NCBI RefSeq assembly: GCF_023630705.1
Contig: NZ_JALQEM010000030.1
Coordinates: 93,360 to 157,359 of the forward strand
DNA from: Caballeronia sp. GAFFF1
GTDB lineage: Bacteria > Pseudomonadota > Gammaproteobacteria > Burkholderiales > Burkholderiaceae
DNA: 64,000 nucleotides
Reading direction: 5' to 3'
Shown: piece by piece, positions 27,378-34,863 of the stretch
How the letters are laid out: each line of letters starts with the position of its first letter
Numbering within the stretch: the stretch's first letter is position 1
Translations under genes and position numbers: made by a program
The notes under the pieces: generated by a model
The model's database searches: none
What the model was told of the DNA's origin: nothing
The model's input: only the letters and a program-made list of their open reading frames with translations

Positions 27378-27656
27378 TCAAAACGCATACGGCCCATAGA
27401 CGTTGATGTGGCTCGTGTTGTCCGCTTTCTGATGCGGCGCGACTTTCGCCGTCGTGTCATACGTGAAAGCGTTGTTCACGCCGTTTGCGCTGAGCGTGTT
27501 CTGCGCCTGATTAGTCAGTTGCTGCGTAGTGGCGCTCAGATCGAAGCTCGACTTGTAGCTCGGGAAATAGAAGCCGGTGCCGCCGCGCACCGCGGACATT
27601 TCATGGCGGCCCAGTTCGGCGTGATGGACGAGATCGTGGATGGTCAGCGTAGACAT
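27378..27656 (-). CDS. Double-glycine leader peptide precursor 2
   Basis: A protein of 92 residues. The 26-residue leader has TLTI (3-6), Asp8, Leu15, MSAV (20-23) and GG (25-26), as in the other two precursors. The core of 66 residues is Cys-free and rich in Thr, Asn, Gln and Ala, begins with an aromatic FYFPSY motif and contains TQQL, AQNT, NGVN, KVAP and INVYG. It is clearly paralogous to precursor 3 along the whole length. It follows that gene by 38 bases with no promoter between, so both are on one transcript from the sigma-54 element at 28.05 kb. Confidence 0.82.
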   Translation of the reverse strand: MSTLTIHDLVHHAELGRHEMSAVRGGTGFYFPSYKSSFDLSATTQQLTNQAQNTLSANGVNNAFTYDTTAKVAPHQKADNTSHINVYGPYAF

Positions 27657-27694
27657 GATGTCGGGTTCCTGGCTTGAGGGTGGATGGCGGTCGA

Positions 27695-27979
27695 TCAGCG
27701 GAGCTCGAAGCCCGATCCGATGTTGATGGTGCTGGTGTTGCTGGCTTGCTGCTTCGGCGCGACGTGGGCCGCGATATTGCCGCCGAACGCCACGTTCACG
27801 CCGTTCTGGCTTTGCGTGTTCTGCGTCTGGCCGATGAACTGCTGCGTATCGAACGAGAGCTCGACCTTCGAGACGTCATAGCCGGGAAAATAGAACGAGG
27901 TGCCGCCGCGTACAGCCGACATCGCGCGGCGGTCGAGTTCTTCGGTGAGGGGAATGTCGAGGATCGTCAGCGTCTTCAT
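27695..27979 (-). CDS. Double-glycine leader peptide precursor 3
   Basis: A protein of 94 residues from ATG 27979, with AAGGAG upstream. The leader is 26 residues (TLTI 3-6, Asp8, Leu15, MSAV 20-23, GG 25-26). The core of 68 residues is Cys-free and Asn/Gln/Ser-rich, with FYFPGY, TQQF, QTQNTQSQNGVN, HVAP and NTSTIN. It aligns with precursor 2, differing mainly in the middle and at the C-terminus. It is the first gene of the minus-strand run that continues through the tolC-like, FHA, HlyD, parvulin, ABC and activator genes. A two-peptide bacteriocin, a signal or a surface-assembling peptide are all possible. Confidence 0.83.
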   Translation of the reverse strand: MKTLTILDIPLTEELDRRAMSAVRGGTSFYFPGYDVSKVELSFDTQQFIGQTQNTQSQNGVNVAFGGNIAAHVAPKQQASNTSTINIGSGFELR

Positions 27980-28019
27980 GGTGGTTCTCCTTGGGTGCGC
28001 ATTGCGCGTCGGGTGGGTT

Positions 28020-28038
28020 CGAGCAATCTGTTTGCTCG
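28020..28038 (-). promoter_or_regulatory. Hairpin at the predicted 5' end of the precursor mRNA
   Basis: CGAGCAA and TTGCTCG form a 7-bp perfect stem around TCTGT. It begins within a base or two of the transcription start predicted from the sigma-54 element (about 28039). A 5'-terminal stem-loop of this kind can stabilise a transcript. Confidence 0.4.
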
Positions 28039-28049
28039 GGCCAGTACAA

Positions 28050-28065
28050 TGCACGGGGTATGCCA
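28050..28065 (-). promoter_or_regulatory. Sigma-54 promoter of the precursor/exporter operon
   Basis: On the minus strand the sequence reads TGGCATACCCCGTGCA. GG and GC are exactly 10 bases apart, and TGGCA and TGCA match the -24/-12 consensus. The predicted start is about 28039, 60 bases before the ATG of precursor 3. The same type of element precedes precursor 1. Confidence 0.7.
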
Positions 28066-28151
28066 TCTTTGCGCTGATTCCTGCAATGCCTTGCGGTACA
28101 AGGCTTTTCACTCCAATTGCCCAATGCCGGTTCCCGTTCGTGATCGGTTCC

Positions 28152-28183
28152 AGACAAACACTTCGGAGTCCGACTGTTTGTCT
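28152..28183. promoter_or_regulatory. Long imperfect palindrome, possible activator site or terminator
   Basis: AGACAAACA (28152-28160) and TGTTTGTCT (28175-28183) form a perfect 9-bp stem, with a further inner TCGG/CCGA pairing. It lies about 115-145 bp upstream of the predicted sigma-54 start, the usual place for an enhancer site. It also lies 15 bases after the stop of the DUF4399 gene, where a terminator would be. A related GACNGTTTGT word occurs in the dyad at 15244-15265. It may serve both roles. Confidence 0.4.
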
Positions 28184-28197
28184 TTCACCGACACCGT

Positions 28198-28656
28198 TCA
28201 CCTGACGTAGACCGTGATCTTCTTCGAATAGACGGGAGGATTGTGCGGAATATGCCGGTCGTCGCCCATCAAGAGTTGAAGCGTATGTTTACCCGGCGGC
28301 AATTCGAGCATGGTCTCCGTTTCGCCCGCGCCGTAATGCAGATGATTACGGTCGGACGGAATCTCCTGATCCAATGGCGGCAAATCCGTATCGATCAATA
28401 GATGGTGATGTCCGGTGTTCGGAAACTTCACGCCGCGCGGAGCGACCCCCATGAACCGCAGGCCGAACCACACGCGGAAGGGTTTTCCCGCCGGAAGCGT
28501 CTGCCCGTCGTTGGGATAGCCGATATATGCATGCGCGTTGGCTGGTGCGGGCGTCGGTCCGCCCGCCGCGTGGCTCGCATGGAATGGCGCGGCCAACGCG
28601 GCGGCGAGCAGAATCGAACGTGCGCACGAATGTGCGCCGGCAGTGCGTCGTTTCAT
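28198..28656 (-). CDS. Secreted DUF4399 protein (copy B)
   Basis: A protein of 152 residues from ATG 28656. A signal peptide ends at about residue 31 (ASHAAG). The mature domain is DUF4399: AYIGYPNDGQTLPAGKPFRVWFGLRFMGVAP, then GHHHLLIDTDLPPLDQEIP, HLHYGAGETE and LPPGKHTLQLLMGD. The clustered His residues suggest metal binding; the biochemical role of the family is unknown. It lies 59 bases after a close paralogue and between the precursor operon and the caspase gene, so a role in the export locus is plausible but unproven. Confidence 0.8.
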   Translation of the reverse strand: MKRRTAGAHSCARSILLAAALAAPFHASHAAGGPTPAPANAHAYIGYPNDGQTLPAGKPFRVWFGLRFMGVAPRGVKFPNTGHHHLLIDTDLPPLDQEIPSDRNHLHYGAGETETMLELPPGKHTLQLLMGDDRHIPHNPPVYSKKITVYVR

Positions 28657-28715
28657 GTCGTGTACCTTCAGGATGTGCGCCGGACGGTGTGCATCGGACC
28701 AAGCGACGTCTCGGC

Positions 28716-29153
28716 TCATTTCATCGTGATCGTGATCTTCTTCGAATAAACGGGCGGATCATGCGGTACATGGTTGTAGTCGCCCATGAGCAATTGCAGC
28801 GTGTGCTTTCCGGGCTGCAACTCGATGCGCGCATCGGTTTCGCCCGCGCCGTAGTGCAGATGATTGCGATCCGACGGAATCTCCTGATCCAGCGGCGGAA
28901 GGTCCGTATCGATCAGCAGATGGTGGTGGCCCACGTTAGGCATATCGATGCCTTTCGGACACACGCCCATGTTGCGCAGGCCCATGCGCACCCATAGCTT
29001 GCCGCCTGAAAGGACGGCGCCATCGGGCGGCCAGATGATGTACGCCTCTGCGTTCGCGGGTGCCGGACTGCGGGTACGCCCGGCGGAAAACGACGCGTCC
29101 GCGGCCAGCGCCGCTATCGAAGCGAGCGCGCCGAGCACAGTTCTTCTCAGCAT
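28716..29153 (-). CDS. Secreted DUF4399 protein (copy A)
   Basis: A protein of 145 residues, similar to copy B over its length (GHHHLLIDTDLPPLDQEIP and HYGAGET are identical), so the pair arose by tandem duplication. A signal peptide covers about residues 1-24. It differs from copy B in the first strand, where it has a Cys (GVCPKGIDMP). It is the first gene of a two-gene unit; no sigma-54 element is evident in the 217 bases upstream on this strand. Confidence 0.8.
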   Translation of the reverse strand: MLRRTVLGALASIAALAADASFSAGRTRSPAPANAEAYIIWPPDGAVLSGGKLWVRMGLRNMGVCPKGIDMPNVGHHHLLIDTDLPPLDQEIPSDRNHLHYGAGETDARIELQPGKHTLQLLMGDYNHVPHDPPVYSKKITITMK

Positions 29154-29301
29154 GTTTCGGATGCCTCTTCAAAGAAAGGCCGTTCACAGGCCAACGATCA
29201 AGCTCTGCGTTCAGATTAGGACTTAACGGTTTGAAAAGATACATGCGTGCGAGGGGTTGCAGACGCTGCATGCGGATACCTACGTTTAGGGGATCAAATC
29301 G

Positions 29302-29317
29302 TGGCGGACAGCGTGCT
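29302..29317 (+). promoter_or_regulatory. Possible sigma-54 element before the caspase/SUMF1 gene
   Basis: TGGCGGACAGCGTGCT has GG and GC exactly 10 bases apart (29303-29304, 29315-29316), and TGGC and TGC match the consensus, but the inner positions are poor. The predicted start is about 29328, 43 bases before the ATG at 29371. It is weaker than the two precursor promoters. Confidence 0.35.
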
Positions 29318-29370
29318 ATCGTTGTTTGTGCGGCACACGTGCGTCTCCCTCAACGCCATACGGACAGGGT

Positions 29371-31236
29371 ATGAATATGTGGCGGATATTCTTCGTTGCG
29401 ACTGTGTTCGTCGCCATGAGCGCGACCTTCGCGCAGTCCGGACAGTCGCCCGCTCCCGCACTCATCGATCACGACGGTTCAGCGCATAGCGTCGCGCTCG
29501 TCATCGGCAACGACCGTTACGGCGAGCAGCCACTGAGCAGCGCGGTCACCGACGCGAGAGACATGAGCGTGGCACTCTCCGCGATGGGCTTCGACGTGAC
29601 GCGCCGCACGAATCTAAATGCCGATGCAATGCGGCAAACCATTCAGTCATTCATCGACCATCTGGGTCCGCTCGACACCGCATTGGTGTACTTCGCCGGG
29701 CACGGCGTAGAGGCGCGCGGACAGGCGCTGCTCTTGCCGATCGATGCGAGCAACATCGACGCCTCCGCGTTGATCGAGAAAGGCATCGCGGCGCAGGATC
29801 TCGCGGCGCGCATGGCGCGTGCGAGGCCGCTCGCTACCAACATCGTCGTACTGGACATGTGCCTAGACGATTCATCGCCTCAAGTCTTGGCCGGACCTGT
29901 TCAGCTTCCGCCGCGAACGCTGATCGCATTCGCCGCGCAACCCAATGCAGGCGCAGCCGAAGACGGACGCAACGGTCGCTACACCGCAGCCCTTTTACGC
30001 GCTTTCGGCAAGGACAAGCTGATAACGTCCGCTTCATTCGATACTGCCGCGTCCGCCGTCGCCAACGCTTCGCGTGGCGCACAGCGGCCGTGGGTGGCAT
30101 CGACATTGACCGGCCATGTCACGCTGGGACGCGTAACAGCGGCTCTCCCGGCAATGGCTGAATTCGCCGGCACCGTTGGCGGACCGATCCGCATGCGCGG
30201 CATTCTGCCGAAGGACAGCAGCGAGCAATACGAACTGGCATTCTGGGAGTCCATCAAGGACAGCACGTATCCGAGCGATTACGAGGCGTACTTGAAGTCG
30301 TATCCGAACGGGCGTTTCGCGGCGCTTGCGAAGGCGCGCATCGACCGGCTCAAAGCGACAGCGAGCGCGAGGCCTTCTGTGGCGGCTCCTGCGTTGGCTC
30401 CTGCGTCGGCTCCTGCATCTGCTCCTGCATCTGCTCCGGCCAAGCCGGCTAGTACCGTGGCGCGCGCTGTTTCGGCGGCACCGACAAACACTACGGCCAA
30501 GCCCACCGGCAACGAGATCAAGGACTGCCCGCAGTGTCCGTTGCTCATTCCGATCGTGCCAGGCGCTTTCACGATGGGCAGCAATAACGATGATCCCGGC
30601 GAGAAGCCGTCGCATCGCGTGACGCTCGGGCGGCCGTTCGCCATCGGCAAATACGAAGTAACCGTCGAGCAATGGAATGCGTGCGCTGATGCGGGCGCCT
30701 GCACCCGCATTGCGCCGGACAGCAACGCGAGCGCCCCGCCGCCGCCCAATTCGCCGATGCGCAACGTCAGTTGGGACGATGCGCAGGTCTACGTGAAGTG
30801 GTTGAGCAAAGTAGGCGGCAAGCCGTATCGTCTGCCGAGCGAAGCAGAATGGGAGTTCGCCGCGCGCGGCGGCACGCAAAGCACCTTCTGGTGGGGCGAT
30901 CAGATGAAAAAAGGCACGGCCGACTGCAAGGACTGCGGCGAGCCGTATCACGCGGATGCGCCAGTGCCCGTGGGTTCGTTCGCGCCCAACGGGTATGGCC
31001 TCTACGACATGAACGGCAGCGTGTGGGAATGGGTGGCCGACTGCTGGCATAGCTCATACAAGGGCGCGCCCGCCGATGGCCGCGTGTGGGACGAGCCCTC
31101 CTGTTCGGTGCGCGTGATTCGCGGCGGTTCCTGGCGCGAAGGCGGCGACTATATGCAATCGGCCACGCGCTTCAAGTACAGCGCGAGCGTGCGTCAATCG
31201 CAGAACGGTTTTCGCGTGGCGCGCGACACGCAGTGA
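29371..31236 (+). CDS. Secreted caspase-like / SUMF1 (FGE) fusion protein
   Basis: A protein of 621 residues from ATG 29371. A signal peptide covers about residues 1-21 (SATFAQ). A C14 caspase-like peptidase domain spans about 38-255, with the catalytic His in VYFAGHG (H111) and Cys in VLDMCLDDS (C164, usually DACR). A helical segment (AYLKSYPNGRFAALAKARID, 306-325) and a Pro/Ala linker built of near-repeated codons (about 336-360) follow. The formylglycine-generating-enzyme/SUMF1 fold covers about 390-619 (FTMGSNNDDPGE, RLPSEAEWEFAARGG, GLYDMNGSVWEWVADC, RVIRGGSW, GFRVAR). Its SUMF1 part is likely structural or ligand-binding. It may process or anchor the exported peptides outside the cytosol, which is inference. 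Confidence 0.88.
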   Translation: MNMWRIFFVATVFVAMSATFAQSGQSPAPALIDHDGSAHSVALVIGNDRYGEQPLSSAVTDARDMSVALSAMGFDVTRRTNLNADAMRQTIQSFIDHLGPLDTALVYFAGHGVEARGQALLLPIDASNIDASALIEKGIAAQDLAARMARARPLATNIVVLDMCLDDSSPQVLAGPVQLPPRTLIAFAAQPNAGAAEDGRNGRYTAALLRAFGKDKLITSASFDTAASAVANASRGAQRPWVASTLTGHVTLGRVTAALPAMAEFAGTVGGPIRMRGILPKDSSEQYELAFWESIKDSTYPSDYEAYLKSYPNGRFAALAKARIDRLKATASARPSVAAPALAPASAPASAPASAPAKPASTVARAVSAAPTNTTAKPTGNEIKDCPQCPLLIPIVPGAFTMGSNNDDPGEKPSHRVTLGRPFAIGKYEVTVEQWNACADAGACTRIAPDSNASAPPPPNSPMRNVSWDDAQVYVKWLSKVGGKPYRLPSEAEWEFAARGGTQSTFWWGDQMKKGTADCKDCGEPYHADAPVPVGSFAPNGYGLYDMNGSVWEWVADCWHSSYKGAPADGRVWDEPSCSVRVIRGGSWREGGDYMQSATRFKYSASVRQSQNGFRVARDTQ

Positions 31237-31242
31237 CCGCTC

Positions 31243-33120
31243 TCACTGGGCCGATACCTTCACGATGATTTGCGCCTGCGTATCGCGTTCAATCTTTCGA
31301 AGCGCCGGCAACGAAGCCTCGAAGTCTTCCGGCGAACAGACCTGCTTGCCGAAGCGTGCATCCAGCGTGCGCGATACCTGGATCACATTGCTCGCCGGAT
31401 CAAACACATAGCGCGAGCGATAGCGGAAAAAGCCGCTCGTCAGTTCGAGATCGTCGGGCACTTCGGCGACTCGCATCGTCTTCGGCAGCGCGATCTGCGA
31501 TACCTCGTCGTATGCGCCGCCCACGCACAGATACGGCTGCGTGCGCGAGCGTTCCGCGAGCCAGTTGCGCGTCTGCGTGGCGATGCCGCCCGACAGGCTC
31601 GTAAGCGCGGGCAAGGCGGTCGTGCCGGTCGGCCAGACGACATCATCCAGCGTGCCGCGCAGCGTCGTCGCGAACGGGCCGCTGGTGGCATCCACATCGC
31701 TCGTGGTCAACGCCCCCGCGCCGCGCAAGTTCGTGAAGCGCAGGCGGTCCGCGGCGATCTGGTCGCGCCGCTGCGCGCCCGCGAACCGCAGATTCATGCG
31801 CTCCAGCTCGGCGCTCCATCCCGCGTCTTGCACCCAATACGCGAACGTCGCCTCGCCTTGCGGCGCGACATCGATCTGAAGCCGCGCCGTGCGCGAAAGC
31901 GGCTGCGTCGCGGGCGTGCGCGACAGCGCGCCGCTACCGACGAGGAGCGTCGGCCGGTCCATGTCCGCGAGCGGCAAGAAGCCGAACTCGACGCTCGACG
32001 CCGTGCTGTCCGCAAACATCCCCAAGTCCGGCAGATAGGTAATGATGTGATTGATTGCGCCCGCGCCGTAGCCCGGCACCGAGGGCAGCGAGTAGACCGA
32101 GCCGAGGCCGATCAACGCGGGCTCGTTGCGGATGCCCACCGCGTCGAGCAGCGCGCCGTACAGCGCGACGTGGTCCTTGCAGTCGCCGTAGCGGTTCGCG
32201 AGCACGTCCGTCACGCGATGCGGCACGGCCGGACTCTGCCCGATGAACATCGCGACGTAGCGAATGTTGCGGCGCACCCAGTCGTACAGGGTCCGGGCTT
32301 TCGCACGCGCGTCGGCGTCGTTGGCGGTCAGCGCTTCAGCGAGCGCCCGCACGGCAGGATCGCGCGCGCTCGCATCGGCGGCCGACGCGCGGTAGCTCGC
32401 CGCGAAGCTCGCGTAATCGGGAAAGGTGGAGACCATCAGCCGGTCGCCGTATTGCGCATAGCCGACGGAGCCGCTCTCGATGCGCGCAATCTGCTCGCGA
32501 CGGTAATCGAACACATAGCGCGTGCGGCCGTTTCCGGTGACAGGCGCGCGCGCAACATAGCCGCGCGTATCGGCGTAGAGCGGCTTCGTCGCGGGAAGAT
32601 CGAAAACGAGTTGCTGATCCAGCACCGGCCGCTGTCCCGGCTCGACGTAATAGCCGAACTGGCCGGGAATGACCGGGCTCGCCTGGCTCTTGCGCGAATG
32701 CAGGTGCACCGTCGAGCCGACGCCGACAGCCGGAAAAATCACCGCGCGCAGCTTCGCGTCCTGAAACGTCGGCGCGCCCGCCGAGCGCGGCTCCTGAATA
32801 TCGCGGATCTGATCAGGCGAGACGTCGTGGCGCGCGCCGTTCGCGTCGACGGAATACGCCTCCACGATGTCCACCTTCGACACGCTGCGGTCGTACCAGA
32901 CGTAACGCTGCGCGATCTCGTCGACGCCCGCCGCCGTGTTCGCGCGCAGCACGGTGCGGTCGTCCTCGCTGACGGAGCCGTCGTCCGCGACGACGAACTC
33001 GTGCACGTCGCTCACGACGGTGGACGGCTCGTCGGCGTCCGGCGCCGGCGCGGCCCACGCGCCGATCGCGACCAGGCACAGCGCCAATGCGTACGGGATT
33101 CGCATGAAGAACCGGCTCAT
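31243..33120 (-). CDS. Exported DUF3857/transglutaminase-like protein
   Basis: A protein of 625 residues from ATG 33120; an ATG at 33153 is also possible, and neither has a strong ribosome site. A signal peptide ends at AWAAPA near residue 24. Residues about 35-200 are DUF3857 (beta-rich). The transglutaminase-like core is at about 270-380, with Cys in RYGDCKDHVALYG, His in INHIITY and Asp in MFADST. A beta-rich DUF2569-like tail follows. Members are periplasmic and of unknown substrate. The gene is convergent with the caspase gene (6-bp gap) and probably not part of the export locus. Confidence 0.82.
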   Translation of the reverse strand: MSRFFMRIPYALALCLVAIGAWAAPAPDADEPSTVVSDVHEFVVADDGSVSEDDRTVLRANTAAGVDEIAQRYVWYDRSVSKVDIVEAYSVDANGARHDVSPDQIRDIQEPRSAGAPTFQDAKLRAVIFPAVGVGSTVHLHSRKSQASPVIPGQFGYYVEPGQRPVLDQQLVFDLPATKPLYADTRGYVARAPVTGNGRTRYVFDYRREQIARIESGSVGYAQYGDRLMVSTFPDYASFAASYRASAADASARDPAVRALAEALTANDADARAKARTLYDWVRRNIRYVAMFIGQSPAVPHRVTDVLANRYGDCKDHVALYGALLDAVGIRNEPALIGLGSVYSLPSVPGYGAGAINHIITYLPDLGMFADSTASSVEFGFLPLADMDRPTLLVGSGALSRTPATQPLSRTARLQIDVAPQGEATFAYWVQDAGWSAELERMNLRFAGAQRRDQIAADRLRFTNLRGAGALTTSDVDATSGPFATTLRGTLDDVVWPTGTTALPALTSLSGGIATQTRNWLAERSRTQPYLCVGGAYDEVSQIALPKTMRVAEVPDDLELTSGFFRYRSRYVFDPASNVIQVSRTLDARFGKQVCSPEDFEASLPALRKIERDTQAQIIVKVSAQ

Positions 33121-33271
33121 GTTCGACTCACGAGGAAACGCGCGAACGTTCATCGTACCCGAGCCGGTGTCGCCGCGACAATTTGTATCACGTTGCGATA
33201 TAATTTTACGCTTCGCCGCGTGCCTCACGCGCGATTCATTGAACCTCTCACAAGAACTCCTCGCTGAAAAC

Positions 33272-34417
33272 GTGTCGCGCACCGTCCTCTTACGCTGGTT
33301 ACATGGCTTCCTCCCCGCTCCCGTCACGCTCAGATGGACCGAACGGCTGCGCGCGGGCGCGGGCGCGCTCATCGGCATTGCGCTGACGGGCGGCATTGCG
33401 CGTCTGCTCGTCGGCGATACCTCGGCGATTCCGTTGCTGATCGCGCCGATGGGCGCTTCCGCCGTGCTGCTCTTCGCCGTGCCCGCCAGTCCGCTCGCGC
33501 AACCGTGGTCGATCATCGGCGGCAATCTCGTGTCGGCGATCGTCGGCGTGTCGTGCGCCGCGCTGATCCACGATCCCGTCGATGCCGCAGCGCTCGCCAT
33601 TGCGCTCGCCATCTGCGGGATGTTTGCGCTGCGCTGCGTGCATCCGCCTTCGGGCGCGGTGGCGCTGACCGCGGTGCTCGGCGGCCCGTCGATTCACGCG
33701 CTCGGCTACGGCTTCGTGCTCGCGCCGGTGGCCATCCAGTCGGCGGCGCTACTGTGCTCGGCCATCGTCTATCACGCGCTGACGGGGCACCGTTACCCGC
33801 ACGTCGCGCAGGCGTCGCCGAAAACGCCGGACGGCGCGGCCTTCACGCGCGCCGATCTCGAAGCCGTGCTCGCGCGCCGCAGCGAAATGCTCGACGTGGA
33901 TCCGGACGATCTCGAAGCGCTGCTGCGCGAAACGCAGTTGCAGGCTTACGCGCGCCGCTTCACCGAATTCAGTTGCGCGGACATCATGTCGCGGGGCGTG
34001 GTGTCCGTGACGCCCGACACCACCGTCGACGAGGCGCTCGCGCTGCTCGCGCGGCATCGCGTGAAGGCGCTGCCCGTGATCGACATGACCCGACGTGTGC
34101 GCGGCATCGTCACGCGAGCGGACCTCGCGCCCGCCCACCGGTCGGCGCCGCGCGATGCCTTCGCGCGCGCCGTCGAGCGCATCATGCGCGGCCCGGCGCA
34201 AGCGCCGGCGCGCGTCGGCTCGCTGATGACCACCGATGTCTGCACGATCGACTCGCGCACCTCCATTGCGGAACTCGTGCCGATGTTCGCGGACTTCGGG
34301 CACCACCACATTCCGGTGGTCGATAAAGACGAGCGCCTGCTCGGCATGATCACCGAAACCGATCTGATCTCGGGGCTGTATCGCCAGAGCTTCGCGGGTG
34401 AGCGCAGGAGCGCCTGA
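33272..34417 (+). CDS. HPP-family membrane protein with two CBS domains
   Basis: A protein of 381 residues from GTG 33272 (weak ribosome site; the start is uncertain). Residues 1-175 form the HPP membrane domain with about five helices and the name-giving motif CVHPPSGAVALTAVLGG. A cytosolic pair of CBS domains follows (ADIMSRGVVSVTPDTTVDEAL, and SLMTTDVCTIDSRTSI), usually adenine-nucleotide sensors. Plant and cyanobacterial HPP proteins act in nitrite transport; the substrate here is unknown. It is followed after 6 bases by a MarR gene and then a CLC channel, a likely operon. Confidence 0.85.
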   Translation: MSRTVLLRWLHGFLPAPVTLRWTERLRAGAGALIGIALTGGIARLLVGDTSAIPLLIAPMGASAVLLFAVPASPLAQPWSIIGGNLVSAIVGVSCAALIHDPVDAAALAIALAICGMFALRCVHPPSGAVALTAVLGGPSIHALGYGFVLAPVAIQSAALLCSAIVYHALTGHRYPHVAQASPKTPDGAAFTRADLEAVLARRSEMLDVDPDDLEALLRETQLQAYARRFTEFSCADIMSRGVVSVTPDTTVDEALALLARHRVKALPVIDMTRRVRGIVTRADLAPAHRSAPRDAFARAVERIMRGPAQAPARVGSLMTTDVCTIDSRTSIAELVPMFADFGHHHIPVVDKDERLLGMITETDLISGLYRQSFAGERRSA

Positions 34418-34423
34418 GAAAAA

Positions 34424-34834
34424 ATGAAAAACGCACGCACGCTGACCAAGCCGGACTTCGAGCAGCTTTCGGAATTCCGCTATCAGATGCGCCGCTTCGA
34501 GCGGTTCTCGGAGCGCGCCGCGCAGGAAGAAGGCATCACGCCGCTGCAATATCTGCTGCTTCTGCACATCAAGGGCTTTCCGGGCCGCGCGTGGGCGACG
34601 GTCGGCGAGCTGGCCGAGCGATTGCAATCGCATCATCACGGCGTCGTGGCGCTCGTCACGCGCTGCGAAGCGCTCGGGCTCGTGCGGCGCGAGCAGAGCG
34701 CGGAAGATCGCCGGCACGTGCACGTGCATCTCGAAGCGCGCGGCGAGCAGGTCCTCGCGCGCCTCGCGGCCCTGCATCGCGCGGAGCTGAAATCGCTCGA
34801 CGGCGCGTTCCGCGTCCCGCAAATCGATCTCTGA
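34424..34834 (+). CDS. MarR-family transcriptional regulator
   Basis: A protein of 136 residues with the MarR winged helix: TPLQYLLLLHIKG, TVGELAERLQSHHHGVVALVTRCEALGLV and the wing RREQSAEDRRHVHVHL. It lies between two CBS-bearing transporter genes, 6 bases after the HPP gene and 29 before the channel gene. It probably controls this operon; the ligand is unknown. Confidence 0.88.
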   Translation: MKNARTLTKPDFEQLSEFRYQMRRFERFSERAAQEEGITPLQYLLLLHIKGFPGRAWATVGELAERLQSHHHGVVALVTRCEALGLVRREQSAEDRRHVHVHLEARGEQVLARLAALHRAELKSLDGAFRVPQIDL

Positions 34835-34863
34835 GTCTCGCGGAGTTTTCTGGAGTGACAGGC

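Noticed and set aside
29154..29370. Sigma-54 element for the DUF4399 operon on the minus strand
   Set aside because: No GG-N10-GC pair with acceptable flanks was found on that strand.
30388..30450. Short repeats of GCTCCTGC-type codons
   Set aside because: They encode the Pro/Ala linker of the caspase/SUMF1 protein and are explained by it.
15459..31236. Search for lanthipeptide, YcaO, radical-SAM or other RiPP modification enzymes in the peptide locus
   Set aside because: No such motif was found; the only processing enzymes visible are the C39 peptidase, the parvulin and the caspase-like protein.
31270..33267. 665-residue plus-strand frame opposite the transglutaminase-like gene
   Set aside because: It is Arg/Ala/His-rich with no domain and no ribosome site, and it mirrors a well-supported gene; high GC leaves such antisense frames open.
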